Assembly: GCA_937873245.1 (NCBI GenBank)
Contig: CALMVY010000209.1
Coordinates: 1-28,551 of the forward strand
DNA: 28,551 nt
Source: an uncultured Arthrobacter sp.
Lineage (GTDB): Bacteria > Actinomycetota > Actinomycetes > Actinomycetales > Micrococcaceae
Direction: 5' to 3'
Part shown: one piece after another, positions 14,797 to 22,324 of the stretch
Numbering within the stretch: position 1 is the first letter of the stretch
Layout of the letters: every line of letters starts with the position of its first letter
Made by a program: the position numbers and the translations under genes
The notes under the pieces: model-generated
Database searches by the model: none
The model's input: the letters and a program-made list of their open reading frames with translations, nothing else
Told to the model about the DNA's origin: nothing

Positions 14797-16128
14797 ATGA
14801 GCCCCGTCCTCCTCTTTATCCTCGGTGTCGTCTTTGTGGCGATCGGCATCGCCGTGTCCATTGCCCTCCACGAGGTGGGCCACCTGCTGCCGGCCAAGCT
14901 CTTCAAGGTCCGCGTCACGAAGTACATGATCGGCTTCGGGCCCACGCTCTGGTCCCGCAAGAAGGGCGAGACTGAATACGGTTTCAAGGCCATCCCGCTG
15001 GGCGGCTTCGTCTCCATGATCGGCATGTACCCGCCGAACAAGGACGACGGCACGGTGCGCCCCTCCAGCACCGGCATGTTCCAGTCCGTCGCCTCGGACG
15101 CCCGCTCCCTGGCGCACGAGGAAATCGGTCCCGACGACGCGAACCGCGTCTTCTACAAGCTTCCGGTCTGGAAAAAGATTGTCGTGATGCTCGGCGGCCC
15201 GGCCATGAACATGCTGATCGGACTCGCGCTGACGGCAGTGCTGCTGATGGGCTTCGGCATTGCCACCCAGACCACCACCATCGCCGACGTCTCCAAATGC
15301 CAGGTCAAGGCCGGCGAAACCGTGGACCCGGACTCCGCCGACTGCAAGCTCACGCCCGCCGCCACCGCGGGTCTGTTGCCCAACGACGTCATCACCTCCT
15401 TCGATGGCAAAGCCGTCACCAGCTGGGATGAACTCACCGGCTGGATCCGGGCGTCAGCGGACAAGCAGGTCAGCATCACGGTGGAGCGCGACGGCGTACC
15501 GGTCACCACCACCGTCACCCCGGTCCTGTCCTCGCGGCCCGTGATGGGCGACGACGGCCGGCAGGCCAAGAGCGCCGACGGCACCCTCCAGTACCAGGAC
15601 GTCGGCTTCCTGGGCATCGGCGCGCAGACGGCCCTGGTGCCGCAGCCGGCGTCGACGGTTCTGCCCATGGCGGGCGAGAACATCAAGCAGATCACCGGCG
15701 TCGTCCTGAACCTTCCGGCCCGAGTGGCCGGTGTGGCGCAGGCAGCCTTCAGCGAGGAACCGCGTGACCCCAACGGACCCATCAGTGTGGTCGGCGTGGG
15801 GCGCGTGGCCGGCGAGGTCGCCGCCATGGAGCAGGTTCCCATGCAGTCCCGGGTGGCAACTTTGGTGGGGCTCCTGGCCGGTCTCAACTTCGCCCTGGCC
15901 ATCTTCAACCTCATTCCGCTGCTGCCGCTCGACGGCGGCCACGTGGCCGGCGCGTTGTACGAAGGGGCCCGCCGCAGGATCGCCAAACTCTTCGGCCGCC
16001 CGGACCCCGGCGCGTTCGATATCGCCAAGCTGCTCCCGGTCACCTACGTGGTGGCGGTCCTGCTGATGGGCATGGGCGCCCTGCTGATCTACGCGGACAT
16101 CGTCAAGCCGGTCAACCTCTTCGGCTGA
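14797..16128 (+). CDS. Site-2 intramembrane zinc metalloprotease (RseP/Rip1 family, M50)
   Basis: A 443-residue membrane protease that cleaves transmembrane substrates such as anti-sigma factors. The zinc site HEVGH is in the first helix (His25, Glu26, His29). The third ligand is Asp379 in PLLPLDGGH, within the C-terminal helix pair. Between them is a PDZ domain (about residues 170-245, ATAGLLPNDVITSFDGKAV) flanked by a membrane helix near 130-150. Topology and length match Rip1 of M. tuberculosis and E. coli RseP. The gene is 33 bases after dxr and probably co-transcribed. It could regulate cell-envelope or extracytoplasmic sigma responses, though no sigma/anti-sigma pair is in view. Confidence 0.95.
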   Translation: MSPVLLFILGVVFVAIGIAVSIALHEVGHLLPAKLFKVRVTKYMIGFGPTLWSRKKGETEYGFKAIPLGGFVSMIGMYPPNKDDGTVRPSSTGMFQSVASDARSLAHEEIGPDDANRVFYKLPVWKKIVVMLGGPAMNMLIGLALTAVLLMGFGIATQTTTIADVSKCQVKAGETVDPDSADCKLTPAATAGLLPNDVITSFDGKAVTSWDELTGWIRASADKQVSITVERDGVPVTTTVTPVLSSRPVMGDDGRQAKSADGTLQYQDVGFLGIGAQTALVPQPASTVLPMAGENIKQITGVVLNLPARVAGVAQAAFSEEPRDPNGPISVVGVGRVAGEVAAMEQVPMQSRVATLVGLLAGLNFALAIFNLIPLLPLDGGHVAGALYEGARRRIAKLFGRPDPGAFDIAKLLPVTYVVAVLLMGMGALLIYADIVKPVNLFG

Positions 16129-16192
16129 CGCCTCGGTTCTCTCCCGCGGCGCCGCTCCTGCTGGCCTGCGGTGCGGGTTGCTTGCCCGGCGT

Positions 16193-16269
16193 TCCGGGGG
16201 CACTTTGCCGCGGTCCGGCGTCGAAACGGACGACGGCGCCCGGCGTTTTCGTGTCGAAGTGCCCCCGGA
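16193..16269. repeat. 13-bp inverted repeat with 51-base spacer after the protease gene
   Basis: TCCGGGGGCACTT (16193-16205) is exactly complementary to 16257-16269. The enclosed sequence is GC-rich with its own short dyads. Its position 65 bases after the protease stop fits a transcription terminator of unusual shape, or a degenerate mobile palindrome. The rest of 16129-16310 shows no gene. Confidence 0.5.
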
Positions 16270-16309
16270 CGGCGCAGGGTCCGGCGCTGACCGCCCAGGG
16301 CGGGCAAAC

Positions 16310-16409
16310 CAGATAACGGTGATTTACCTATATCAGCTTATTTTGACTTATTTTCTGTAATCAGTTGAAAATGATTGATTCTCTAAGATCAGCCCTTTAA
16401 GGTGGGGCT
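16310..16409 (+). promoter_or_regulatory. AT-rich promoter/operator region before the SatD-like gene
   Basis: About 85 bases here are markedly AT-rich against the surrounding high GC. They contain TTGACT (a -35-like hexamer), a direct repeat of TTATTTT and an inverted repeat AATCA-N8-TGATT (16359-16376). AAGGTGGGG just before ATG 16410 is the ribosome site. I cannot pick a -10 with confidence. The inverted repeat could be an autoregulatory site for the HTH protein that follows. Confidence 0.5.
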
Positions 16410-17240
16410 ATGTACGTGATGACCATCGACCAGCGCGGCAGCAGCGCCGACGTAGACCGGGTCCCACGCCTCCTGGCGGAGTTGGCCGGACTGTCCACGG
16501 CCGGGCGCTTCGAGCGCTCAGTGGGCGACGAGGTCCAGGGGGTTGTGGAGCGGCCGGACGAAGTCGTGGAGATTGCCCTGCACGCCCTGCGGAGCGGCCG
16601 CTGGTACGTGGGAATCGGCGTGGGCGCGGTGGACCTCCCGCTGCCTGCCAGCCCGAGGGAGGGATCCGGGCCCGCCTTCGTGGCGGCGCGCGCGGCCGTC
16701 GAGAACGCCAAGTCCGGGTCCGCGCACGTGCCGGTCTCCGTCGTCTCCGGAGGGCTGCGCAGGGGAGAGGCTGCTCCCTCGCCGGCGGGATCTGCCGGCG
16801 CCCGCGCCTGCGCCAACGCGGAGGCGGTGCTGCGGCTGATCGGACGGCTCGTCCAGGACCGGACGGCCGCCCAGTGGAAGGTGGTGGATGTGCTGCGCTC
16901 GGTGCAGGAGGGCCACTCCGGAACGCACGGCACGCAGAAAATCGCCGCCCAGGAACTGGGAATCACCGAACAATCGGTGAGCCGTGCGCTGCTGCGCTCC
17001 GGTTGGCAGGAAGAATGGGCGGCGAGGCCGGCGGCGGAAATGCTGCTGTCCTTCGCCCATGGAGCCATCACCGGCAACGGCCCCAGCACCGGCAACGTCG
17101 CCAGCACCAGCGCCGACACCAGCACCAGCACAGAGCAGCCTGCGGGCCGTGCCCAGGATGCGGGTGTGGCCCGGCAATCGGATTCCCGCCCGCGGAACAG
17201 CACAGAAGGAGACCGGTGGACGCGCTCTGGATCGCACTGA
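16410..17240 (+). CDS. SatD-like protein with C-terminal helix-turn-helix
   Basis: A 276-residue cytosolic protein. The N-terminal ~115 residues carry the pattern I associate with the SatD family: MYVMTIDQRGS, FERSVGDEVQGVV, GRWYVGIGVGAVDLP and GPAFVAARAAVENAK. A helix-turn-helix follows at about residues 178-195 (QKIAAQELGITEQSVSRAL), which is why such proteins are often annotated as MarR-like regulators. The last ~55 residues are Ser/Thr/Gly-rich and look disordered, with a repeated ST-rich stretch. The 3' end overlaps the next gene by 25 bases. The biochemical role of SatD proteins is unclear; DNA binding and regulation of the linked membrane protein is inference. Confidence 0.75.
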   Translation: MYVMTIDQRGSSADVDRVPRLLAELAGLSTAGRFERSVGDEVQGVVERPDEVVEIALHALRSGRWYVGIGVGAVDLPLPASPREGSGPAFVAARAAVENAKSGSAHVPVSVVSGGLRRGEAAPSPAGSAGARACANAEAVLRLIGRLVQDRTAAQWKVVDVLRSVQEGHSGTHGTQKIAAQELGITEQSVSRALLRSGWQEEWAARPAAEMLLSFAHGAITGNGPSTGNVASTSADTSTSTEQPAGRAQDAGVARQSDSRPRNSTEGDRWTRSGSH

Positions 17241-17701
17241 CCCTGCTCACCGCCGGCTTCGTCGGCTGGCCCGTGACCGCCCTGGTCTTCCGGCTCGCCC
17301 GGACCATCGACGACCGGGCCGATGCCGGCGCCGGCGTTGTGGACCCCGCCAATGATCCCGCGGCGGATGTCACCGTTGACCGCTCTTCCGCGGCCGCCAC
17401 CGCAGGCACGGCCGCCACCGCCGCCTTGGCGCCAGGCTCCGAGGCCACCGCGGTGAACAGCGTCCGGATCCTGCGCGGCGGCGCGATCATCGGTGTGCTG
17501 GAGCGGCTGGCGGTCTGCCTCGCGATCCTCGCCGGGGAACCCGTCGCCATCGCCTACGTGGTCGCGATCAAGGGCCTGGGCCGGTTTGCCGAGCTCAAGG
17601 AGACTCCGGTTGCCGCGGAGCGGTTCATCATCGGAACCCTCACGTCACTGTTGTGGGCCGCCGGCGTCGCGGCGCTGGCCAAAGTGTTCTTCCTGGGCTG
17701 A
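17216..17701 (+). CDS. Small conserved membrane protein partnered with the SatD-like gene
   Basis: A 161-residue protein starting at GTG 17216, four bases after AAGGAG (17206-17211) and overlapping the SatD-like gene by 25 bases. Helix 1 (residues ~3-27) is followed by an Ala/Asp-rich linker (~30-80). Hydrophobic stretches at ~86-118 and ~135-160 follow. The segments IIGVLERLAV, KGLGRFAELKE and AERFIIGTLTSLLWAAG look conserved rather than random. I recall similar membrane proteins next to SatD genes in actinobacteria. No enzymatic motif is visible and no function is claimed. Confidence 0.8.
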   Translation: MDALWIALTLLTAGFVGWPVTALVFRLARTIDDRADAGAGVVDPANDPAADVTVDRSSAAATAGTAATAALAPGSEATAVNSVRILRGGAIIGVLERLAVCLAILAGEPVAIAYVVAIKGLGRFAELKETPVAAERFIIGTLTSLLWAAGVAALAKVFFLG

Positions 17702-17764
17702 CGCCACCCAGGCGCCGGCCCTGCCGAACGCGGGCGCCGGATGGGTACCTGGCCGGCAGGGCGA

Positions 17765-17770
17765 TAGTGT
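17765..17770 (+). promoter_or_regulatory. Probable -10 element for leaderless start of the YciI-like gene
   Basis: TAGTGT ends exactly six bases before ATG 17777, and no ribosome-binding sequence precedes the ATG. This is the TANNNT-N6-ATG pattern of actinobacterial leaderless genes. Confidence 0.5.
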
Positions 17771-17776
17771 ATCCGT

Positions 17777-18070
17777 ATGACTGTTTTTGCTGTTGAGTAC
17801 GTATACGACGCCGAATCCTCCGACGCCCGCGACGCCACCCGCCCCGCGCACCGCGAATGGACCGCAGGACTTGCCCAGGAGGGAACGCTGCTCGCCAGCG
17901 GCCCCTACGGTGACGGCGCCGGTGCCCTGCTCATCTTCAAGGCCGCCGACGAACAGGCCCTGAACGAGGTCCTCAAGCAGGATCCGTTTGCCACCGCGGG
18001 CGCCATCTCCGGCACCCGCACGATGGTCTGGGCCCCCCTGACCGGCCTCCTCGCCGGCCACGCCGCCTGA
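17777..18070 (+). CDS. YciI-like protein
   Basis: A 97-residue single-domain protein of the YciI / dimeric ferredoxin-like fold. Family features are the His in RPAHREW, the LLASGPYGDG-GALLIFKA strand-turn-strand, and the DPFATAGAIS segment that ends the fold. Members are thought to be small enzymes or binding modules with a conserved His/Asp pair; the substrate is unknown. It lies between the SatD/membrane pair and ispG, with its own probable promoter and 38 bases before the ispG start. No functional link to isoprenoid synthesis is evident from sequence. Confidence 0.88.
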   Translation: MTVFAVEYVYDAESSDARDATRPAHREWTAGLAQEGTLLASGPYGDGAGALLIFKAADEQALNEVLKQDPFATAGAISGTRTMVWAPLTGLLAGHAA

Positions 18071-18108
18071 ACCACACCGCCAGACCTACTTCGATACAAG
18101 GAGTCCAT

Positions 18109-19275
18109 GTGACCTCGGTCAGCCTGGGAATGCCGTCAGCACCGCCCCCCGTCCTTGCGCCGCGCCGCAAAACCCGCCAGATCAAGGTGGGCTCGGTCGG
18201 CGTCGGCTCCGATTCGCCGATCAGCGTGCAGTCGATGACCACCACGCCCACCACGGACATCAACGCCACCCTGCAGCAGATCGCCGAGCTCACGGCGTCC
18301 GGCTGTGACATTGTGCGCGTCGCCTGCCCGTCCGCGGACGATGCCGAGGCGCTGCCGATCATCGCCCGGAAGTCCCAGATTCCCGTGATTGCGGACATCC
18401 ACTTCCAGCCGAAGTACGTCTTCGCCGCCATCGAGGCAGGCTGCGCGGCAGTCCGGGTGAATCCCGGCAACATCCGCAAGTTCGATGACCAGGTCAAGGA
18501 AATCGCACGGGCGGCAAAGGACCACGGCACCTCGATCCGGATCGGCATCAACGCCGGATCGCTGGAGCCCGGAATCCTGAAGAAGTACGGGAAGGCAACC
18601 CCGGAGGCCCTCGTGGAATCCGCCGTCTGGGAAGCCTCGCTGTTCGAAGAGCACGGCTTCAACGACTTCAAGATCTCGGTCAAGCACAACGACCCGGTCA
18701 TCATGGTCGCCGCCTACGAAATGCTCGCCGAACAGGGCGACTGGCCCCTGCACCTCGGCGTCACCGAGGCCGGACCCGCCTTCCAGGGCACCATCAAGTC
18801 GGCCACGGCATTCGGCGCGCTGCTGTCCCGCGGCATCGGCGACACCATCCGCGTCTCCCTCTCCGCCCCGCCGGTGGAGGAAATCAAAGTCGGCAACCAG
18901 ATCCTGCAGTCGCTCAACCTGCGCCCGCGCAAGCTTGAGATCGTCTCCTGCCCGTCCTGCGGCCGCGCCCAGGTGGACGTGTACACGCTCGCCGAACAGG
19001 TCACGGCAGGACTGGAAGGCATGGAGATCCCGCTGCGCGTCGCCGTCATGGGCTGCGTCGTCAACGGACCGGGCGAGGCCCGCGAAGCCGACCTTGGTGT
19101 CGCCTCGGGCAACGGCAAGGGCCAGATCTTTGTGAAGGGTGAAGTCATCAAGACTGTCCCCGAGAGCCAGATTGTTGAGACACTGATCGAAGAGGCCATG
19201 CGTATCGCTGAAGAGATGGGGGAGGCCGATGGCGAAGATGCTGTCAAGGGTAGCCCCGTGGTTAGCGTCTCGTAA
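18109..19275 (+). CDS. ispG: 4-hydroxy-3-methylbut-2-en-1-yl diphosphate synthase (IspG/GcpE)
   Basis: Full-length (388 residues) IspG, the iron-sulfur enzyme that makes HMBPP from MEcPP late in the MEP pathway. GTG 18109 is the start: AAGGAG (18098-18103) is five bases upstream, and the overlapping ATG at 18107 runs straight into a stop. The TIM-barrel part includes GSDSPISVQSMT and VRVNPGNI. The C-terminal part holds the [4Fe-4S] ligands Cys281 and Cys284 (SCPSCG), Cys316 (MGCVVNGPGE) and Glu323. It follows dxr and the protease as in other actinobacteria. Its last 47 bases overlap the next gene in another frame. Confidence 0.97.
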   Translation: MTSVSLGMPSAPPPVLAPRRKTRQIKVGSVGVGSDSPISVQSMTTTPTTDINATLQQIAELTASGCDIVRVACPSADDAEALPIIARKSQIPVIADIHFQPKYVFAAIEAGCAAVRVNPGNIRKFDDQVKEIARAAKDHGTSIRIGINAGSLEPGILKKYGKATPEALVESAVWEASLFEEHGFNDFKISVKHNDPVIMVAAYEMLAEQGDWPLHLGVTEAGPAFQGTIKSATAFGALLSRGIGDTIRVSLSAPPVEEIKVGNQILQSLNLRPRKLEIVSCPSCGRAQVDVYTLAEQVTAGLEGMEIPLRVAVMGCVVNGPGEAREADLGVASGNGKGQIFVKGEVIKTVPESQIVETLIEEAMRIAEEMGEADGEDAVKGSPVVSVS

Positions 19276-20125
19276 GGACGGCGCCGCTCCCGGCGTCGCA
19301 GTCCGGACCCTGGGGGGCCCGGACACCTCCCAGCTTGTGGACCTGGCCCGGCAGGACGCCGTCGCCAATGTGTTTATCCTGTCCCATCTGAAGGCCGCCG
19401 GTTCGGCGGCTCCCACCGCCGGCGGCGCCAGCATCCTTGGCGTGTTCGACGGCGGCATCCTTCTGGGGGCCTGCTGGGCCGGCGCCAACCTGGTGCCGGT
19501 GCAGCTGGACCCGGAACTGGCCGGCGCAGTGGCGGCGGCGGCGCGCAGCACCGGCCGCCGGTACGCCTCGATCTTCGGCCCGGCCGACTCGGTCCTGGCC
19601 CTGTATGCCGGGCTGGAACAGCTTGGCCAGGCCGCCCATGAGGTCCGCGACGACCAGCCCCTGATGACGATTTCCGGGCCGCCCGCAGTGGCGCCGAATC
19701 CGCGGCTGGGCTTTGGCCAGCTGGCCGACTTCGACAAAATCCTGCCCGCGTGTGCGGCGATGTTCGAAGAGGAAGTGGGCTATTCGCCGTACCTGGGCGG
19801 CCGGGAGTACTACAGCCGCCGGGTCAAGGGCCTCATCCGCGAAGGGCAATCCCTGGTCCACCTGGACGCCGCGGGCGAGGTGGTCTTCAAAGCCGAACTC
19901 GGTGCGGTCACCCCCGAGGTGACGCAGGTCCAGGGGGTCTGGATGAACCCGGCCCTCCGCGGACAGGGCCTCAGCGCAGGGTACATGGCCGCCGTCGTCG
20001 TCCTGGCCCAAACCAGGGCACCGGTGACCAGCCTGTACGTGAACAGTTTCAACTCCCGGGCGCGCGCCACCTACGAACGGGTGGGCTTCCGCCAGGTGGG
20101 CACCTTCGCCACTGTGCTCTTTTAA
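19229..20125 (+). CDS. GNAT-family N-acetyltransferase with DUF4081-type N-terminal domain
   Basis: A 298-residue protein. The N-terminal ~140 residues resemble the DUF4081 domain found in actinobacterial proteins encoded beside ispG. The C-terminal ~150 residues are a GNAT fold, with the acetyl-CoA-binding turn RGQGLSAGY and the NSFNSRARATYERVGF motif near the end. The start ATG 19229 lies inside ispG, behind the purine-rich stretch GGGGGAGG (19218-19225). ATG 19238 gives better spacing and removes only three residues. The acceptor substrate is unknown. Its conserved place between ispG and proS (cf. Rv2867c next to gcpE in M. tuberculosis, from memory) points to a housekeeping role. Confidence 0.9.
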   Translation: MAKMLSRVAPWLASRKDGAAPGVAVRTLGGPDTSQLVDLARQDAVANVFILSHLKAAGSAAPTAGGASILGVFDGGILLGACWAGANLVPVQLDPELAGAVAAAARSTGRRYASIFGPADSVLALYAGLEQLGQAAHEVRDDQPLMTISGPPAVAPNPRLGFGQLADFDKILPACAAMFEEEVGYSPYLGGREYYSRRVKGLIREGQSLVHLDAAGEVVFKAELGAVTPEVTQVQGVWMNPALRGQGLSAGYMAAVVVLAQTRAPVTSLYVNSFNSRARATYERVGFRQVGTFATVLF

Positions 20126-20494
20126 CGGCAGGGCTTTTCCAGCCCGTACTCTCCTGCCACGGCAGTAACACGGGCCCCACAGAAAAATATCCGGATGCGG
20201 ACTCTTGTTTTCAGGCCCCGCGTCACATAGGTTCGAGCTAGCCGTGTCGCATGGGCACGTGTTTCCCCGGGAGTACCAGCCGGGGTTGCAGACGCCCTTG
20301 AGGGCAACACCAGGGGCCCACAGCCAGAGATTTGGCGGTACTGGGGGCCGCAGAGCCACGTCATGACAGGATGACCAGCCGGAGACGGCCAGGGGCTTCC
20401 GTCGGTTATGGCGTGGCTCTTCTGCGTCCGGGCTGACGGTAGATTAGTACCTAGACTCTTGCCCCGCACCTTCCCAGAAACGGATAGATACCCA
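20126..20494 (+). other. 369-base gene-free, hairpin-rich leader before proS
   Basis: No convincing gene lies here. Several strong potential RNA hairpins do. CCCCGG pairs with CCGGGG around a nine-base loop (20263-20287 region), and GCCC-TTGA-GGGC follows at about 20292. A long stem pairs 20349-20364 with 20408-20426 (16 pairs, one G-T, three-base bulge). Inside it GCCG-GAGA-CGGC (20378-20389) forms a GNRA-type tetraloop. At the left, GGGCC and GAAAA pair with TTTTC and GGCCC (about 20171-20217). It may be a regulatory leader of proS or a separate small RNA. I do not recognise a known riboswitch or T-box. Confidence 0.45.
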
Positions 20495-22306
20495 GTGGTC
20501 CTTCGACTCTCCAAGCTGTTCCTGCGCACCCTGCGTGAAGATCCCGCCGACGCCGAGGTGGCCAGCCACCGGCTCCTGGTCCGCGCCGGGTACATCCGCC
20601 GCGCCGCCCCGGGCATCTACACCTGGCTTCCGTTGGGGCTGAGCGTGCTGCGCAAGGTGGAGACCGTTATCCGCGAGGAAATGTCCGCCATCGGCGCGCA
20701 GGAGGTGCACTTCCCGGCGCTGCTGCCGAAGGAGCCCTACGAGGCCACCAACCGCTGGACCGAGTACGGCGAGGGCATCTTCCGGCTCAAGGACCGCAAG
20801 GGCAACGACTACCTGCTGGCGCCCACCCACGAGGAAATGTTCACCCTGCTGGTCAAGGACCTGTACTCCTCGTACAAGGACCTGCCGCTGAGCATCTACC
20901 AGATCCAGAACAAGTACCGCGACGAGGCACGTCCCCGGGCAGGCCTGCTGCGCGGCCGCGAGTTCATCATGAAGGACTCCTACTCCTTCGACGTCGACGA
21001 CGCCGGCCTGGACGCCAGCTACGAGGCGCACCGCGGCGCTTACCTGAAGATCTTCGAGCGCCTGGGCCTCGAGGTCGTTCCGGTATCCGCCACCGCCGGC
21101 GCCATGGGCGGGTCCAAGAGCGAGGAATTCCTGCACCCCACCGAGATCGGCGAGGATACCTTCGTCCGTTCCGCCGGCGGCTACGCGGCCAACGTCGAGG
21201 CCGTCACCACGGTGGTCCCCGCCGAGATCGACTTCAGCAACGCACCGGCCGCCGAGGTCCGGGACACCCCGGACACCCCCACCATCGAGACGCTCGTGGA
21301 CGCCGCCAACGTCCTGGTGCCCCGTTCGGAGGCCGACGGCGGCGCCTGGACGGCCGCGGACACGCTCAAGAACGTCGTCCTCGCCGTCACCCTGCCCACC
21401 GGCGAACGGCAGATTGTCGTCATCGGCGTTCCTGGCGACCGCGGCGTGGACCTCAAGCGCGTGGAAGCGAACATCGGCTCCTTCCTGCCCATCGCCGGCG
21501 AAATCACGCTCGAAGCCGCCGGTGAGGAAGACCTCAAGAAGCAGCCCCTCATCGTCAAGGGCTACCTCGGCCCCGGCCTGTCCCTGGACGCGCCCCTGCT
21601 GGGCGCCGAGGGTGCCGCGAAGCTGCTCTACCTCGTGGACCCCCGGGTCGTCAGCGGCTCCGCCTGGGTCACCGGCGCCAACGAGGCCGGCAAGCACGTC
21701 TTCGGACTGGTCGCCGGACGCGACTTCGGCTGGGACGGCGTCATCGAGTGCACCGAGGTGCGCGCCGGCGACGAAGCCCCGGACGGATCCGGCCCGCTGG
21801 AAACCGCCCGCGGCATCGAGATGGGCCACATCTTCCAGCTCGGCCGCAAGTATGCCGAGGCCCTGGACCTCAAGGTTCTGGACCAGAACGGCAAGCAGGT
21901 CGTGGTGACCATGGGGTCCTACGGCGTCGGCGTCACCCGCGCCGTCGCGGCCCTGGCGGAATCCAACCATGACGACAGGGGCCTCGTCTGGCCGCGCGCC
22001 GTAGCGCCGGCCGACGTCCACGTCGTGGCCGTTGGCCGCGGCGAGGAAATCTTTGCCGCCGCGGAGAAGCTGGCCCTCGAGCTTGAGGCCGCCGGCCTCG
22101 AGGTGATCTACGACGACCGTCCCAAGGTCTCCCCGGGCGTGAAGTTCGGCGACGCGGAGCTCGTCGGCGTGCCGACGATCCTCGCCGTCGGGCGCGGCCT
22201 GGTGGACGGGGTTGTCGAGATCAAGGACCGCCGCAGCGGCGAGGCCGAGAACATCGCCGTTGAGAAGGCTGTCGATTACGTGGTCGACGCCGTCCGCAAC
22301 CACTAA
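20495..22306 (+). CDS. proS: Prolyl-tRNA synthetase (bacterial type, with editing domain)
   Basis: A 603-residue class II aminoacyl-tRNA synthetase that charges tRNA-Pro. I start at GTG 20495 (MVLRLSKLFLRTLRED), the normal family N-terminus; an earlier in-frame ATG adds 29 atypical residues. Motif 1 is around GAQEVHFPALLPKE. PTHEEMFTLL and YQIQNKYRDEARPRAGLLRGREFIMKDSYSFD form motif 2, and GSYGVGVTRAVAAL is motif 3. The insertion between motifs 2 and 3 (about residues 225-390) is the INS editing domain that clears Ala-tRNA-Pro, as in the E. coli-type enzyme. The anticodon-binding domain is C-terminal. Only a weak ribosome site is visible, and the long structured leader could control expression. 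Confidence 0.97.
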   Translation: MVLRLSKLFLRTLREDPADAEVASHRLLVRAGYIRRAAPGIYTWLPLGLSVLRKVETVIREEMSAIGAQEVHFPALLPKEPYEATNRWTEYGEGIFRLKDRKGNDYLLAPTHEEMFTLLVKDLYSSYKDLPLSIYQIQNKYRDEARPRAGLLRGREFIMKDSYSFDVDDAGLDASYEAHRGAYLKIFERLGLEVVPVSATAGAMGGSKSEEFLHPTEIGEDTFVRSAGGYAANVEAVTTVVPAEIDFSNAPAAEVRDTPDTPTIETLVDAANVLVPRSEADGGAWTAADTLKNVVLAVTLPTGERQIVVIGVPGDRGVDLKRVEANIGSFLPIAGEITLEAAGEEDLKKQPLIVKGYLGPGLSLDAPLLGAEGAAKLLYLVDPRVVSGSAWVTGANEAGKHVFGLVAGRDFGWDGVIECTEVRAGDEAPDGSGPLETARGIEMGHIFQLGRKYAEALDLKVLDQNGKQVVVTMGSYGVGVTRAVAALAESNHDDRGLVWPRAVAPADVHVVAVGRGEEIFAAAEKLALELEAAGLEVIYDDRPKVSPGVKFGDAELVGVPTILAVGRGLVDGVVEIKDRRSGEAENIAVEKAVDYVVDAVRNH

Positions 22307-22324
22307 CCCGCTGTAGCTGCGGGC

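Noticed and set aside
16140..16310. Small gene between the protease and SatD-like genes
   Set aside because: Available frames are short and shift across the inverted repeat, with no start supported by a ribosome site.
20220..20245. tRNA fragment suggested by GGTTCGAGC
   Set aside because: No acceptor stem, anticodon arm or D-arm can be formed around it.
20370..20400. Cobalamin riboswitch suggested by AGCCGGAGACGGCC
   Set aside because: It resembles the B12 box loosely, but the other conserved parts (GGTGxxAATCC, CCGCCACTG) are absent and proS is an unlikely target.
20126..20494. T-box leader for proS
   Set aside because: No T-box antiterminator sequence (TGGxACCGCG type) or specifier loop is recognisable.
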